Below, piece by piece: positions 1 to 5,277 of a stretch of 5,277 bases of DNA; positions within the stretch are counted from its first letter, which is position 1, and every line of letters starts with the position of its first letter. Source of the DNA: Burkholderiaceae bacterium (lineage in GTDB: Bacteria > Pseudomonadota > Gammaproteobacteria > Burkholderiales > Burkholderiaceae_C). The notes beneath the pieces are model-generated. The model was not told the DNA's origin. It was given only the letters and a program-made list of their open reading frames with translations, and ran no database searches. The translations under genes and the position numbers were made by a program. The stretch is from NCBI GenBank assembly GCA_023260355.1, contig JALQVJ010000086.1, positions 1-5,277 of the forward strand, in the 5' to 3' direction.

Positions 1-2585
1 TTGAAGTCTCGCATGACGGACTCCAACTCGCGTTCTGGCATTTGTCCGTGTGCCACCGCAATGCGCGCCTCTGGCAGCAGCGCGGCCAACTCGGTGCGCC
101 GGTTTTCGATGGTGTCGACTTCGTTGTGCAAAAAGTAGACCTGCCCGCCGCGCTTGAGCTCGCGTAGGACGGCCTCGCGGATGACGCCTTGGCTCTCGTC
201 GCGCACAAAGGTTTTGATGGCCAAGCGCCGCTGCGGCGCGGTGGCGATCACAGACAGCTCACGCAGGCCCTCCAGCGCCATGCCCAGGGTTCGCGGAATC
301 GGCGTTGCGGTGAGGGTGAGGACATCGACCTCCGCGCGCAAGGCCTTCATGGCCTCTTTGTGTCGGACACCAAAACGGTGCTCTTCGTCAATGATGAGTA
401 GCCCCAAGTTCTTGAAATTCACGCTGCTCGACAAGAGCTTGTGGGTGCCCACGACGATGTCGACTGTCCCGGCGTTGATGCCCTCGATGGCCGCGTTGAT
501 TTCCTTGGTCGATCGAAATCGACTCATCTCGGCAATTTTGATGGGCCACTTGGCAAAGCGATCCACCAGCGTTTGGTAGTGTTGCTCTGCGAGCAGCGTG
601 GTGGGTGCCAAAAAGGCGACTTGTTTGCCACCCGTCACGGCGACGAAAGCTGCACGCAAGGCGACTTCGGTCTTGCCAAAACCAACATCTCCACAGACCA
701 AGCGGTCCATGGGGCGAGGGGACACCATGTCTTGCACCACGGCGTGAATGGCGGCCCTCTGGTCTGCGGTCTCTTCAAATCCAAAGTCCGCGACAAAGCG
801 CTCGTAGTCGTCGGGCTCGAAGCGAAACGCGTGTCCCTCGCGCGCTTGTCGGCGCGCATAGATGTTAAGCAACTCAGCCGCGGTGTCTCGCACTTGTTCG
901 GCGGCCTTGCGCTTGGCTTTGTCCCACTGGCCACTGCCGAGTCGGTGCAGCGGCGCCTCATCGGCGCCAACGCCTGTGTAGCGGCTGATCAAGTGGAGCT
1001 GACTCACTGGCACGTAGAGCACCGCAGCTTGGGCATATTCCAAATGCAAGAACTCTTGGACCTCTTCTGGGCGAGCGGGGTCCATATTCATGTGGATCAA
1101 GCCCCGGTAGCGCCCAATGCCGTGGGCGTTGTGCACGACCGGGTCCCCCACCTGTAGCTCGCTGAGGTCTTTGATGAGGGCGTCGACATCGCTCGCCTGT
1201 TCTTGGCGTTTGCGTCGCCGCGTCGTCGCCGGCGCGTTGAACAGCTCGGTCTCGGTGACCAATGCCAGGCCGTGGTCTTGCCACCAAAAGCCCTGCGACA
1301 GTTTGGATACCGCGATACCCAGCGATTGACCGCTATCGACAAATGACTGCCAACTTTCGAACACAGGCACGGCAAGCCCATGGCCGCGCAAGAAGTCCAG
1401 CAGGCTTTCCCGTCGGCCGTCGCTTTCTGCCAGCAACAACGTTCGGGGCGACTGGCTTACAAATCCCTTGAGTGACTTGAGCGGGTCCTCGGTTTGCCGC
1501 TCCGCTGCCAAGTTGGGCAGCGCCTTCCAATAGGTCTCAGCGGGTGGGGTGGCCTCGGCCTTGAGCGCCAGTTGCGGGTGGCCGTTGGCTGCCGCGTAAA
1601 AGGATTCAGCATCCAAAAACAGGGCTTTGGGCGGCAGCGCAGGTCGCTCAGGGTCATTTTGGAACAGGCGATGGCGGTCGCGCGTGTCGCTCCAAAACTG
1701 CTGCATGGACGCCTCGACATCGCCGTGCAGCACAACCATCGCGTCCTTGCCGACGTAATCGAACACGGTCGCAGTCTCTTCAAAAAACAGCGGCAGGTAG
1801 TACTCGATGCCGGAGGTGGCGACCCCATTGCCCATGTCTTTGTAGATCCGGCTCTTGGTGGGGTCGCCCTCGAGCAATTCACGCCAGCGGGCGCGAAAGC
1901 GCTGCTGCGCGTCCTCGTCCATGGGGAACTCGCGGCCCGGCAGCAAGCGAACGCTCGGGATCGGATACAGGCTGCGTTGTGTGTCAGGGTCGAAGCTTCG
2001 GATCGAGTCGATCTCGTCGTCAAATAAATCGATGCGGTAAGGCATCACCGAGCCCATTGGGAACAGGTCGATCAGGCCACCGCGAATACTGTATTCGCCG
2101 GGACTCATGACTTGCGCGACGTGGTTGTAGCCCGCGCTGACCAACTGGCTGCGCAACTTTTCTTCGTTCAGCTTTTGCCCCACGCTGAAGTCAAAGCTGT
2201 AGGCGGCCAAAAAAGACACCGGCGCCAGCCGGTACATGGCAGTGCTGGCACCCAAAATCACCACATCGGCGCCGTCGGCATGATCGCGCTGCGTGATGCG
2301 CCACAGGGTGGCCAGTCGCTCACTGATCAGGTCGTGGTGGGGTGAGAAGTGGTCGTAGGGCAGGGTTTCCCAGTCAGGAAACAGCGCACACCGCAAATCA
2401 GGCTCAAAAAATGGGATTTCCTCAATCAAGCGCAGGGCATCGACGGCTTGGGCACAGACGATCAATACCGGCTCTGCTCGCCCCTTGGCGGCGGCGGCGA
2501 TCTGTGCCAAGCCCGCGGCGTCACTGCCAGCAGGAGGCATCAGGGTCGTGTGGCGGCGGCCAGGAACGAGTTTGGGGATATCCAT
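1..2585 (-). CDS. mfd: Transcription-repair coupling factor Mfd, N-terminal 861 residues (3' end outside window)
   Basis: Mfd is a cytoplasmic DNA translocase. It binds RNA polymerase stalled at a lesion, pushes it off using ATP, and recruits UvrA to start nucleotide excision repair. I translated the reverse strand throughout and found one uninterrupted frame. Domains in order: a UvrB-like N-terminal module with DWETLPYD (71-78) and GEYSIRGG (163-170), where R168, R184 and F188 align with the UvrA-contacting residues of the E. coli protein as I recall them; a poorly conserved middle (about 340-470); the RNA polymerase interaction domain beginning at VVHNAHGIGRY (483-493); then the superfamily 2 motor with Walker A GDVGFGKT (632-639, K638), Walker B DEEH (733-736) and motif III TLTATPIP (757-764). 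The last visible residues follow HGQM in the second RecA lobe. E. coli Mfd has 1148 residues, so about 290 are missing: the end of the motor, the TRG motif and the C-terminal autoinhibitory domain. The ATG at 2585 places DWETLPYD at its usual depth. No Shine-Dalgarno sequence precedes it; the leader there is C-rich. Confidence 0.97.
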   Translation of the reverse strand, partial: MDIPKLVPGRRHTTLMPPAGSDAAGLAQIAAAAKGRAEPVLIVCAQAVDALRLIEEIPFFEPDLRCALFPDWETLPYDHFSPHHDLISERLATLWRITQRDHADGADVVILGASTAMYRLAPVSFLAAYSFDFSVGQKLNEEKLRSQLVSAGYNHVAQVMSPGEYSIRGGLIDLFPMGSVMPYRIDLFDDEIDSIRSFDPDTQRSLYPIPSVRLLPGREFPMDEDAQQRFRARWRELLEGDPTKSRIYKDMGNGVATSGIEYYLPLFFEETATVFDYVGKDAMVVLHGDVEASMQQFWSDTRDRHRLFQNDPERPALPPKALFLDAESFYAAANGHPQLALKAEATPPAETYWKALPNLAAERQTEDPLKSLKGFVSQSPRTLLLAESDGRRESLLDFLRGHGLAVPVFESWQSFVDSGQSLGIAVSKLSQGFWWQDHGLALVTETELFNAPATTRRRKRQEQASDVDALIKDLSELQVGDPVVHNAHGIGRYRGLIHMNMDPARPEEVQEFLHLEYAQAAVLYVPVSQLHLISRYTGVGADEAPLHRLGSGQWDKAKRKAAEQVRDTAAELLNIYARRQAREGHAFRFEPDDYERFVADFGFEETADQRAAIHAVVQDMVSPRPMDRLVCGDVGFGKTEVALRAAFVAVTGGKQVAFLAPTTLLAEQHYQTLVDRFAKWPIKIAEMSRFRSTKEINAAIEGINAGTVDIVVGTHKLLSSSVNFKNLGLLIIDEEHRFGVRHKEAMKALRAEVDVLTLTATPIPRTLGMALEGLRELSVIATAPQRRLAIKTFVRDESQGVIREAVLRELKRGGQVYFLHNEVDTIENRRTELAALLPEARIAVAHGQMPERELESVMRDF

Positions 2586-2658
2586 GGGGGCGGGCGTTTG
2601 AGGTCGACGTGATTCAAAAATTCGGTTGGCTAAAGTAGCTTTCGGGTCGCAGGGCTTG

Positions 2659-2685
2659 ATTGTAGAAGCGCGACTCGCGCGTCAG
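2659..2685 (-). promoter_or_regulatory. Candidate sigma-70 promoter for mfd
   Basis: On the minus strand TACAAT (2664-2659) differs from the TATAAT consensus at one base. CTGACG (2685-2680) lies 15 bases upstream and matches TTGACA at four of six. The 15-base spacer is short of the preferred 17, so the -35 assignment is weak. If real, transcription would start near 2652 and give mfd a leader of about 67 bases. This is inferred from sequence only. Confidence 0.35.
2668..2680. repeat. Short perfect inverted repeat in the divergent promoter region
   Basis: GCGCGA (2668-2673) and TCGCGC (2675-2680) are exact reverse complements around a single central C. The repeat lies wholly inside the spacer between the candidate -35 and -10 elements of mfd. 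A regulator bound there could affect mfd and perhaps ispD. Six-base arms made mostly of G and C can arise by chance in GC-rich DNA, so a role as an operator is only a possibility. Confidence 0.4.
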
Positions 2686-2706
2686 CGGGTTGCACAGCGA
2701 AGTCCC

Positions 2707-2712
2707 TAGAAT
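2707..2712 (+). promoter_or_regulatory. Candidate -10 element for the ispD operon
   Basis: TAGAAT differs from the TATAAT consensus at one base and sits just before ispD. A transcript from it would begin near 2718-2720, only a few bases before the ATG at 2722, making the mRNA leaderless or nearly so. That fits the lack of any Shine-Dalgarno sequence before this ATG. No good -35 hexamer lies at 16-18 bases: TTGCAC (2690-2695) is only 11 bases away. This lowers confidence. Confidence 0.3.
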
Positions 2713-2721
2713 GTGCACCTG

Positions 2722-3435
2722 ATGAACGCCCCATATGCCACCTCCATTCACGCTGTCATCCCTTGCGCGGGAATCGGTGCGCGCGCCGGTGCGGCCGGGC
2801 CGAAGCAATATGCCTTGTTGGCAGGGCGTCCGTTGGTGGCGCACACCCTTGACGCTTTTTTGGCGGTGGGCCCCATTCAGCGCCATGTCGTCGTGCTCGC
2901 GCCGAGCGATTGCGACTGGCCTTTGCCCCCGAGTCGGGTCGAGTTGGTGCGACAAGGCGGCGAAACCCGCGCGGATTCAGTCAAGGCGGGATTGAGCTAT
3001 TTGCTGGAGACCGGCGCTGATCCAGACGACTGGGTGCTGGTGCATGATGCGGCGCGCTGCTTGATTCAGCCATCGGATATCACGCGGTTGATCGATGCCT
3101 GTACCCGAGACGGCGAAGGTGGTTTATTGGCAATGCCTTTGGCCGATACCCTGAAGCAGGCCGACGCCGAGGGGCGCGTCGCCACGACTGTGACGAGAGC
3201 CGGCAAGTGGCTGGCTCAAACGCCCCAAATGTTCCGCTTGGGCGCTCTGTTAAAGGCCCTTTCGGGCGATCTCCATGGCATCACCGATGAAGCCAGTGCG
3301 ATGGAACGCGCAGGCGCGTCGCCGCTGTTGGTGCAAGGCGCTGTAACCAACTTCAAGGTGACTTATCCCGGCGATTTCGGCTTGGCTGAAGCGGTATTGG
3401 CCGCACGCGCTGCGGGTCTGAAAGGAAGCACATGA
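2722..3435 (+). CDS. ispD: 2-C-methyl-D-erythritol 4-phosphate cytidylyltransferase IspD
   Basis: IspD joins CTP and methylerythritol 4-phosphate to give CDP-methylerythritol, the third step of the MEP isoprenoid pathway, in the cytoplasm. From the ATG at 2722 the protein has 237 residues, the usual family length. Visible signatures: the nucleotide-binding PCAGIGARAG...PKQY (14-30), with R21 and K28 aligning with the catalytic R20 and K27 of E. coli; GGETRADSV (79-87); VHDAAR (107-112); ADTLKQ (141-146); AQTPQMF (165-171); TDEA (188-191); and NFKVTYP (210-216) with the conserved lysine K212. R159 aligns with E. coli R157. VHDAAR is followed by Cys where many homologues have Pro. An in-frame GTG at 2713 would add three residues; the ATG is preferred because neither start has a Shine-Dalgarno sequence and the extra residues show no conservation. 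The stop overlaps the ispF start by 4 bases (ATGA), so translation is probably coupled. Confidence 0.96.
   Translation: MNAPYATSIHAVIPCAGIGARAGAAGPKQYALLAGRPLVAHTLDAFLAVGPIQRHVVVLAPSDCDWPLPPSRVELVRQGGETRADSVKAGLSYLLETGADPDDWVLVHDAARCLIQPSDITRLIDACTRDGEGGLLAMPLADTLKQADAEGRVATTVTRAGKWLAQTPQMFRLGALLKALSGDLHGITDEASAMERAGASPLLVQGAVTNFKVTYPGDFGLAEAVLAARAAGLKGST
3422..3426 (+). promoter_or_regulatory. Ribosome binding site of ispF inside the end of ispD
   Basis: AAGGA lies five bases before the ispF ATG at 3432, within the last codons of ispD. It supports that ATG as the start and, with the ATGA overlap, reinitiation or coupled translation after ispD. Confidence 0.7.
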
Positions 3436-3935
3436 CGGCATCAACCTCCCCAAGCCTGCGCATTGGACAAGGTTGGGACACCCACCTGCTCGTGCCAGGG
3501 CGCCCGCTCATCTTGGGGGGCATCACGGTGGCACACGACAAAGGTCTGCTGGGGCACTCAGATGCCGATGCCTTGTTGCATGCCGTGACCGACGCGGTGT
3601 TGGGCGCGCTGGGGATGGGGGACATCGGGGAGTTGTTTCCGGATACCGCGTCTGAATGGGCTGGGGCTGACTCTGCCAAGCTGTTGCAAGAGGTGGTTCG
3701 CCGCGCGCATTTGGCAGGGTGGGTTGTGGCGAATGCAGACACCACTGTGGTGGCGCAGGCCCCCAAATTGGCGCCCTACAAAGCAGCCATGCGCAAACGC
3801 GTGGCCGAGATATTGGCGATTGACGAGTCTTGCGTCAACATCAAAGCCAAGACCGCCGAGGGTGTGGGACCCGTGGGATCAGGCGCCAGCATTGAGGCCC
3901 AGGCAGTTGTCTTGATGGCAGCGCGATCGGCATAA
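3432..3935 (+). CDS. ispF: 2-C-methyl-D-erythritol 2,4-cyclodiphosphate synthase IspF
   Basis: IspF cyclises CDP-methylerythritol 2-phosphate to the 2,4-cyclodiphosphate with release of CMP, step five of the MEP pathway. The family is a homotrimer with a divalent metal in each active site. The 167 residues compare with 159 in E. coli; the excess is an eight-residue N-terminal extension. The metal ligands are visible: D16 and H18 in GWDTH and H50 in ALLHA, matching E. coli D8, H10 and H42. H42-S43 in LLGHSDAD corresponds to the flexible substrate loop. GDIGELFPDT (63-72) forms part of the substrate pocket. AQAPKL (108-113) and NIKAKTAEG (136-144), with T141 and E143 near the nucleotide, complete the family pattern. 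The C-terminal GPVGSGASIEAQAV is typical. It follows ispD directly, as in many proteobacteria. The intervening enzyme IspE is not in this window. Confidence 0.97.
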   Translation: MTASTSPSLRIGQGWDTHLLVPGRPLILGGITVAHDKGLLGHSDADALLHAVTDAVLGALGMGDIGELFPDTASEWAGADSAKLLQEVVRRAHLAGWVVANADTTVVAQAPKLAPYKAAMRKRVAEILAIDESCVNIKAKTAEGVGPVGSGASIEAQAVVLMAARSA

Positions 3936-3943
3936 AGACCGCC

Positions 3944-4675
3944 ATGTCCTCACCCAAGCCATCCAGCGACCGCGTTGGCCTGAGCACGTTCAGTTTGTCG
4001 GTGCCCGTGGCCATGGGGTACATCCCACTGGGCGCCGTGTTCGGTTTTTTGTTCATGCAAGCTGGGGCCGATTGGTGGATGCCGCTGTTGGCCAGCCTCT
4101 GGTTGTATGCCGGCGCGGCGCAGTTCATGATGATCCCGCTGATGGTCAGTGGTGCGTCACTCACCACGCTGGCGCTGGCCACGTTGGCGGTGAATTTTCG
4201 GCATGTGTTTTACGGCCTGTCGTTGTTGCACAAGCGCCCAGCGTCTGTCTGGGCTCGGGCCTATCAATCGTTTTCTTTGACTGACGAAACCTACGCTGTG
4301 GTCACCACATTGCCGCCGGACACCCCGGCGCAGCGACTGGTGTGGATTGGCGGCCTGAACCATGCTTGGTGGATGTTGGGGACGCTGCTCGGGACTTTGC
4401 TTGGCAGCGCAGCGCAGGTGCAATTTGCCGGACTCGACTTCGCGTTGGTGGCACTGTTTGCGGTGCTTTTGGTGGAACAGCTTCGACACCATGGCCGCTG
4501 GCGCAGCGTGTTCGTGGGCGCCGGGCTCTATGCATTGATGTCGATTTGGTTGCCACAGCATGCGTTGTTGTTGGCCATGGCCGTGACCGTGGGGTTGGCA
4601 GTCGTGTTGCCTGAGTCGAACGCTGGCGCGGTGTCGTCCAAGGATGCGTCCAGCGGCTCGAAGGGGGCGGCATGA
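3944..4675 (+). CDS. azlC: AzlC-family branched-chain amino acid exporter, large subunit
   Basis: AzlC is the large integral membrane subunit of a two-component inner-membrane exporter. Characterised relatives are B. subtilis AzlCD (azaleucine resistance), C. glutamicum BrnFE and E. coli YgaZH (valine export). The 243 residues match YgaZ closely in length. Visible features: a short hydrophilic N-terminus (1-12); hydrophobic segments at roughly 13-38, 46-68, 72-95, 132-156, 161-180 and 188-222; and the family motifs PLGAVFG (28-34), LYAGAAQF (54-61), NFRHVFYGLSL (84-94), LTDETYA (112-118), a Trp-rich stretch N139-G146 and GLDFALVALF (163-172). The last 20 residues (224-243) are a Ser/Gly/Ala-rich hydrophilic tail, probably cytoplasmic and dispensable. 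It starts eight bases after the ispF stop with only a weak purine stretch (AAAGA) upstream, so translation may depend on coupling. The substrate is inferred from family only. Confidence 0.93.
   Translation: MSSPKPSSDRVGLSTFSLSVPVAMGYIPLGAVFGFLFMQAGADWWMPLLASLWLYAGAAQFMMIPLMVSGASLTTLALATLAVNFRHVFYGLSLLHKRPASVWARAYQSFSLTDETYAVVTTLPPDTPAQRLVWIGGLNHAWWMLGTLLGTLLGSAAQVQFAGLDFALVALFAVLLVEQLRHHGRWRSVFVGAGLYALMSIWLPQHALLLAMAVTVGLAVVLPESNAGAVSSKDASSGSKGAA
4661..4667 (+). promoter_or_regulatory. Ribosome binding site of azlD
   Basis: AAGGGGG lies in the last codons of azlC. It is 4 bases from the ATG at 4672 and 7 bases from the next in-frame ATG at 4675. The spacing slightly favours the second ATG, so the first methionine of AzlD may not be made. 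Both starts overlap or abut the azlC stop TGA (4673-4675). Confidence 0.55.
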
Positions 4676-5007
4676 TGTCCAGCAGTCAGGTGTTGTTGGG
4701 TATCGCGGTGATGGGCGCCATCACTTGGCTCTTGCGCGCCTTGCCCTTCGTGGCCGAGCGCTGGTTGCAGGGGCATCCGTGGGTCGGCAAAGTGCGCGGT
4801 TTTTTGCCTACTGCGATCATGGTGATCTTGCTGCTCCACACGGTCAGCACGGGCGATGCGAGCCGATCAAATTGGCCCATCGCTGAAGTTGTCTCGATCG
4901 CCGTGGTCATGGGGTTGCAATGGTTTGTGCGACACGCGTTGTTGAGCATATTCACCGGCACTGGACTCTATGTGTTGTTGGTGAATCTGAGCTTTTTTGG
5001 GGGGTGA
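4672..5007 (+). CDS. azlD: AzlD-family branched-chain amino acid exporter, small subunit
   Basis: AzlD is the small membrane partner required with AzlC for export. The length of 111 residues (110 from the second ATG) equals that of E. coli YgaH as I recall it. Visible features: four hydrophobic segments at about 6-28, 44-58, 70-86 and 89-108; the family motifs AITWLLRALPF (16-26), FLPTAIMVILLLH (44-56) and the C-terminal W84-R87 followed by SIFTGTGLY (92-100). A charged, polar loop (G61-N67) separates segments two and three. The start overlaps the azlC stop as ATGA, so the two subunits are probably made together. The final codons TTT TTT GGG GGG TGA form a T6G6 tract immediately before the next gene, which begins after one intervening base. 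Confidence 0.92.
   Translation: MMSSSQVLLGIAVMGAITWLLRALPFVAERWLQGHPWVGKVRGFLPTAIMVILLLHTVSTGDASRSNWPIAEVVSIAVVMGLQWFVRHALLSIFTGTGLYVLLVNLSFFGG
4993..5004 (+). repeat. T6G6 homopolymer tract at the azlD / kinase junction
   Basis: Six T (4993-4998) followed by six G (4999-5004) encode the last residues FFGG of AzlD and end at its TGA. The G-run plus the stop (GGGGGGTGA) can pair with the 3' end of 16S rRNA allowing G-U pairs, so it probably also serves as the ribosome binding site of the kinase gene, with the G-run ending 4 bases before its ATG. Adjacent mononucleotide runs are prone to slippage. Confidence 0.75.
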
Positions 5008-5008
5008 C

Positions 5009-5277
5009 ATGGCGCCGCCCTCCGCCTTGACCACCTTGACCTTGAACCCCGCGCTGGACACGGTGACTTCGATTGACCGCGTCTCACCGACCCACAAGAT
5101 GCGCTGTGGCGCCACCCAAACCCATCCTGGCGGGGGCGGTGTCAACGTCGCAAGAGTCACACAGCGGCTGGGCATTCCAACGCACGCGGTCATCCTTGCT
5201 GGCGGATTGACTGGGCAAAGGCTCAGAGATTTGCTGCGCGAGGAGGGCGTCGACGCGATTTACGCCCCGTGCGAATC
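5009..5277 (+). CDS. pfkB: PfkB-family sugar kinase, phosphofructokinase-2-like, N-terminal 89 residues (3' end outside window)
   Basis: This ribokinase-superfamily kinase phosphorylates a sugar phosphate with ATP; the likely reaction is fructose 6-phosphate to fructose 1,6-bisphosphate. Visible: TLTLNPALD (9-17), with D17 aligning with the substrate-binding D14 of E. coli Pfk-2; K30 in HKMRC aligning with K27; and PGGGGVNVAR (40-49), the first PfkB signature, with N46 aligning with N43. LAGGLTGQRL follows (about 62-71). The GGGG form of the signature and the K-x-RC element resemble E. coli PfkB; FruK and LacC proteins usually have GGKG there. The family has about 310 residues, so less than a third is present and the C-terminal catalytic Asp is not seen. 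The start is the ATG one base after the azlD stop, with GGGGGG before it. 1-phosphofructokinase or tagatose-6-phosphate kinase remain possible. Confidence 0.85.
   Translation, partial: MAPPSALTTLTLNPALDTVTSIDRVSPTHKMRCGATQTHPGGGGVNVARVTQRLGIPTHAVILAGGLTGQRLRDLLREEGVDAIYAPCE

Larger units (their letters stand above)
2586..2721. other. Divergent intergenic region between mfd and ispD
   Basis: This 136-base spacer must hold the 5' signals of both mfd (leftward) and ispD (rightward) because the two genes diverge. By eye it is less GC-rich near 2610-2640 (an A5 run and TAAAGTAG) than in the flanking genes. It contains a -10-like hexamer on each strand and a short inverted repeat, listed separately. 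I see no small coding frame with a ribosome binding site in it and no hairpin followed by a T-run. Confidence 0.8.

Noticed and set aside
441..1157. A 238-codon open frame on the plus strand opposite mfd, along with similar ones at 189-401, 1494-2027 and 2112-2345
   Set aside because: All are in exact codon register with mfd on the other strand. In that register stops arise only from TTA, CTA and TCA codons in mfd, which a GC-rich gene rarely uses, so long open frames are expected. Mfd motifs run continuously through the same DNA.
1457..2023. A 188-codon open frame on the minus strand within mfd in another frame
   Set aside because: It overlaps the conserved Mfd frame on the same strand, shows no recognisable motif and is rich in Arg, Ser and Pro, as expected for an out-of-frame GC-rich reading.
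1..2585. A frameshift or decay in mfd
   Set aside because: Translating the whole reverse strand gave one open frame with all expected motifs in order. The gene is incomplete only because of the window edge.
2690..2712. TTGCAC and TAGAAT as a complete -35/-10 promoter for ispD
   Set aside because: The spacer is 11 bases, far too short for sigma-70. Only the -10-like element is kept, at low confidence.
2713..2721. GTG at 2713 as the ispD start
   Set aside because: It overlaps the last base-pairs of the candidate promoter region, has no binding site and adds only three unconserved residues. The ATG at 2722 is the simpler choice.
3353..3766. Minus-strand open frames opposite ispF, azlC and azlD (also 3841-4182, 4157-4561, 4302-4673, 4867-5193)
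   Set aside because: They lie opposite genes with clear family motifs, lack binding sites and show no coherent domain content. They are shadows.
4985..5004. A rho-independent terminator at the T-run near the end of azlD
   Set aside because: No GC-rich hairpin precedes the six T residues, and the next gene starts immediately afterwards.

Overview
The window reads as ordinary chromosomal housekeeping DNA from a GC-rich betaproteobacterium, most likely order Burkholderiales and plausibly family Comamonadaceae. The basis is the gene order mfd <- -> ispD-ispF and the protein sequence style (the 'PCAG' nucleotide-binding start of IspD, the 'GWDTH' metal site of IspF, 'GMALEGLREL' in Mfd). This is recognition from memory, not a database result. 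I see no mobile element, CRISPR array, tRNA or rRNA.

Layout: positions 1-2585 (minus strand) are the first 861 codons of mfd, the transcription-repair coupling factor, and the gene runs off the left edge. A 136-base divergent intergenic region (2586-2721) follows, with -10-like hexamers on both strands and a 13-base inverted repeat between them. From 2722 to the right edge all genes are on the plus strand and tightly packed: ispD (2722-3435), ispF (3432-3935, 4-base overlap), azlC (3944-4675, 8-base gap), azlD (4672-5007, 4-base overlap) and the 5' end of a PfkB-family sugar kinase (5009-5277, 1-base gap, cut by the right edge). I see no terminator or room for a sizeable promoter between these five genes, so they are probably one transcription unit.

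Functionally, IspD and IspF catalyse the third and fifth steps of the MEP pathway of isoprenoid synthesis. AzlC and AzlD should form a two-subunit inner-membrane exporter of branched-chain or similar amino acids. The kinase is closer to phosphofructokinase-2 than to 1-phosphofructokinase in its visible motifs. All three functions draw on the pyruvate/triose-phosphate part of metabolism, but that link is inference.

I did not find a previously undescribed system. The points most worth a second look are the T6G6 tract at the azlD/kinase junction, where a one-base contraction would fuse the two reading frames; the mixed content of the operon; the kinase subfamily; and the compact divergent promoter region.
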